From the NCBI RefSeq assembly GCF_040954645.1, contig NC_092813.1, positions 14,734,136-14,798,135 on the forward strand: 64,000 nucleotides of DNA, written 5' to 3'. The DNA is from Diabrotica undecimpunctata (Eukaryota; Arthropoda; Insecta; Coleoptera; Chrysomelidae). This document shows, in pieces, positions 61,891 to 64,000 of the stretch. The position numbers were made by a program, and so were the translations under genes. Below the pieces are notes generated by a model. That model worked only from the letters and a program-made list of their open reading frames with translations. It ran no database searches and had not been told where the DNA came from. The number at the start of each line of letters is the position of its first letter. Position 1 is the stretch's first letter.

Positions 61891-62615
61891 TTTTAATAAC
61901 AATAATAAATTGCCTTTATTTAGTCTGTAAAAGTTTACAAACAAGAGATACATGAGGCGAAGTCTAGCTAGAGCTACTCCACTTAACCTCAAGTTTACAA
62001 AGTCAGTTTGAAATAAGTAGAACACGAAAAAAAAATGATTTATAAATTGACATAAATAATAATATGATATTGAAATGGTAGAAATAGTCATGTGGCTACT
62101 AGAAAAATAAGATAAAGAAAATAATTTGTGATGTTATGTGATAAATGATATTAATGATAAATAAAAACAAAAAAAAATCTAAAAATTCTAATGGTAACAA
62201 TTACGACAATAATATACTATATAATAATAATACGTTACTGCGATTGTAGTAAAAATTTCTTATAATGCCGCTTCATGAAATCAAAAGATTCACCTCTTAA
62301 ATTTTTTGTTAAACTATTAAACACTAAAACAGCATTGTAAGTAAACGATCGCTGGAAAATAGCTAGTCTATATCTTGGCAGCATAAGACTATGAGGATAT
62401 CTCAGATCCAGATTATGAGCGTCTCCACGAAATACTAATTTGTTCCTTAAATAAATAGGATTTGACGACGAAATAATTCGATATATTAATAAGACGAGGT
62501 GATATTTGTATAAATTATCTATTGTTAACCATTGAAGTTCTTTAGTTTTGCATGATACACGATCATATTTTCTTATGCCAAAAACAAATCTGCAAACAAT
62601 TATTTTGAATTTTTT
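61891..62615 (-). mobile_element. CR1-like retrotransposon 3' fragment in place of the Gypsy 5' LTR
   Basis: On the minus strand 62610-62230 encodes an RT C-terminal domain, with ELQWLTIDNLYKYHLVLLIY, LPRYRLAIFQRSFTYNAVLV and a stop after LLQSQ near 62240, a pattern typical of CR1-type ends. A 3' UTR follows and ends AATAAAGGCAATTTATTATT at about 61893. The 5' end is cut. It lies in the same orientation as Gypsy and is bounded by Gypsy sequence on both sides. Confidence 0.75.
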
Positions 62616-62645
62616 GAACTGTTAAACGATCAGAACATCGTTACA

Positions 62646-62649
62646 GGGT
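62646..62649 (+). repeat. Gypsy target-site duplication, right
   Basis: GGGT, matching 57266-57269. Confidence 0.85.
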
Positions 62650-63693
62650 CGATGAATTTATAGAAGAGACATAATTTTCCCATGTATTTCTTTTACTTTT
62701 TTTTATGAGATATCTCGATCTTGCTCTAAGTTTTTTTAAATTAAGTAAATTTTCTTCCGTATTATGGTTTTTAAGTTTATTAAACGCACGTTTTGTTATA
62801 GATAGAGCTAGTGCGATTTCGCTGGTCCACCAAGGCACTGGTTGTCTATTACAGAGTTTAGTTGAACCGATATTAGTTAAGGCAGCTTCTGTTATGATAT
62901 TATTTAAGGACCTAATGTCAGAGTTTGTTTCACTGCTTAATTGGAAATTTTCAATTTTCATTTTAATGTCGATCTGATAGGAGTTCCAGTTTGCATTCTT
63001 TATTTTCCAAAATTGATATATTGGGAATTTAGGAGATTGAGATTTATTAAGTGTTACATGAATGGGGAAATGATCACTGTCGTGTAGTGGTTCTAAAGTA
63101 TTCCATAAGAGATAAGTTGACAATGATTGGCTACATAATGTCAAATCTATGGCGGAAAATGAGCCGTTGTAAGAGTTAAATCTGGTCGATTTTCCATTAT
63201 TAAGTAGTATTAAGTCTGAGTAATCAATAAAATTATTTAATAAATTACCGAATTTGTCAGTTTTATGACTTCCCCATGCCGGATGATGGCAATTCATATC
63301 ACCTAAAATTATTTTTGGGTTTGGAATTTGGTCTATAAGATTTCTAAATTCTTGTAAATTGAGATCGTTGGGATGAGGCAGATATATATTGCAAATGTTA
63401 ATATGTTTTTGGTAAGTAACTGTTGCAGCTACAGCTTCAAGACTAGTACGTATTGCAATTGATTTAGCTTGTATATCTGTTCTAGTGAAAATAGCTACTC
63501 CGCCACTGGCTTGGTGTGCGTTTCTATTTTTTGGAAAACATTGATAATTTCGGAGATTTATATTGGTATTTTTAAAATGGGTCTCCTGAAGACAAAGTAT
63601 TTTAGGAGATAGTTCATTTATTAAAAGTTTTAATTGTTCAATATGGGTGTAAAACCCATTAAGGTTCCACTATACAATAAAAGAATCTGACAT
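62650..63693 (-). pseudogene. IEL-4 ORF2, endonuclease and linker
   Basis: ATG at 63693, MSDSFIV, then TAG in place of the Gln before WNLNGFYTH. Endonuclease: LQETHFK, ASGGVAIF, GDMNCHHPAWGS and LHDSDHFPI, all catalytic residues kept. The linker ends ENYVSSINSST at the Gypsy junction, and the reading continues at 57265. The stop of ORF1 and this ATG overlap as TAATG (63691-63695). Confidence 0.85.
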
Positions 63694-64000
63694 TAGATTT
63701 CCGAGTGGGATGGCGGTTCATCGGACTCTTCAATTGAAGATGTTTTATTGGGGTTTAGTTTCTTCTTTTAACGGGTAATGTTGTTTTTTAGTTTTAAATT
63801 GGAGATATAACAATGGACGAAATTAAGAATATCGATTAGTTCAGTAGGTTCATTGGAATAATTTTTGGAGATTAATTCGGGAGGTTGGGAATGTAGTGTG
63901 TTTTCTAGGAAATCGCAAATCTCATTATAATTTAGCATAAATGCGGGTGATCTGTTCTCTATTTTGTCTTTTATTGATTCAAGAGAAAGAAAGAGTTCAT
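63693..64000 (-). pseudogene. IEL-4 ORF1, C-terminal end, cut by window end
   Basis: LESIKDKIENRSPAF and DFLENTLHSQ match the ORF1 C-terminal domain of IEL-1 and IEL-2. A TAA near 63768 interrupts it; the natural stop is the TAA at 63693-63695. The rest lies beyond the window. Confidence 0.75.

Larger units (their letters stand above)
57270..62645 (-). mobile_element. Ty3/Gypsy LTR retrotransposon with one full LTR
   Basis: The 5,376-bp element is bounded by GGGT and has the order LTR, gag, protease, RT, RNase H, integrase, LTR on the minus strand. There is no envelope gene. The 3' LTR is whole (57270-57902, 633 bp), but only 30 bp of the 5' LTR remain (62616-62645). Between that remnant and gag lies a CR1-like fragment. 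A polypurine tract (AAACAGAAGAGGG, minus) directly precedes the 3' LTR. Stops in every domain make it inactive. Confidence 0.92.

Overview
The window is animal (almost certainly insect) nuclear DNA. It is AT-rich, with spliced coding fragments, long (TA)n arrays and no bacterial gene structure. Nearly all recognisable coding sequence belongs to mobile elements: I-like and R1-like non-LTR retrotransposons with endonuclease, reverse transcriptase and RNase H domains; a Jockey-like element; fragments of CR1-like and RTE-like elements; a BEL/Pao fragment; a Ty3/Gypsy element; and DNA transposons. A beetle-like genome would fit, but the sequence alone does not prove it. No tRNA, rRNA, CRISPR array or intact single-copy host gene was seen.

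Layout. 1-2395: 3' part of an R1/I-like retrotransposon (+). 2421-24353: copy 1 of a P-like DNA transposon, its left end outside the window, swollen by insertions: a TA-flanked candidate transposon with a zinc-finger gene (3213-8744) holding a dead Jockey-like element (4826-7200); two facing LTR-like repeats (9040-10456, 11448-12734); and a nearly intact 5.5-kb I-like retrotransposon (17611-23130). 24361-26745: endonuclease half of another retrotransposon (-). 27370-28676: BEL/Pao fragment. 30470-35433 (+) and 35441-40570 (-): two decayed I-like elements meeting tail to tail. 40663-41484: degenerate satellite. 41488-54600: one retrotransposon (-) split by copy 2 of the P-like transposon (42987-52632). 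54601-64000: another I-like element (-), split by a Gypsy element (57270-62645) whose 5' LTR is almost wholly replaced by a CR1-like fragment.

The main discovery candidate is the P-like transposon. Copy 2 has perfect 24-bp terminal inverted repeats starting CATTG, a 7-bp target duplication (GTAAAAC), and an interrupted retrotransposon reading frame that continues in frame across the insertion. Both copies carry two exons of a THAP-domain protein on the minus strand with matching splice phase, separated by an intron of several kilobases that contains foldback satellite DNA and an I-like retrotransposon captured before the copies separated. Copy 2 also supplies an empty site that proves the ends and target duplication of the full-length retrotransposon in copy 1.

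Almost every gene here is broken by stop codons, frameshifts (often in A/T runs) or nested insertion. The best-preserved open frame is the endonuclease-RT-RNase H ORF2 of the element at 17611-23130. The window reads as a graveyard in which the order of insertion can be reconstructed from target duplications and split reading frames.
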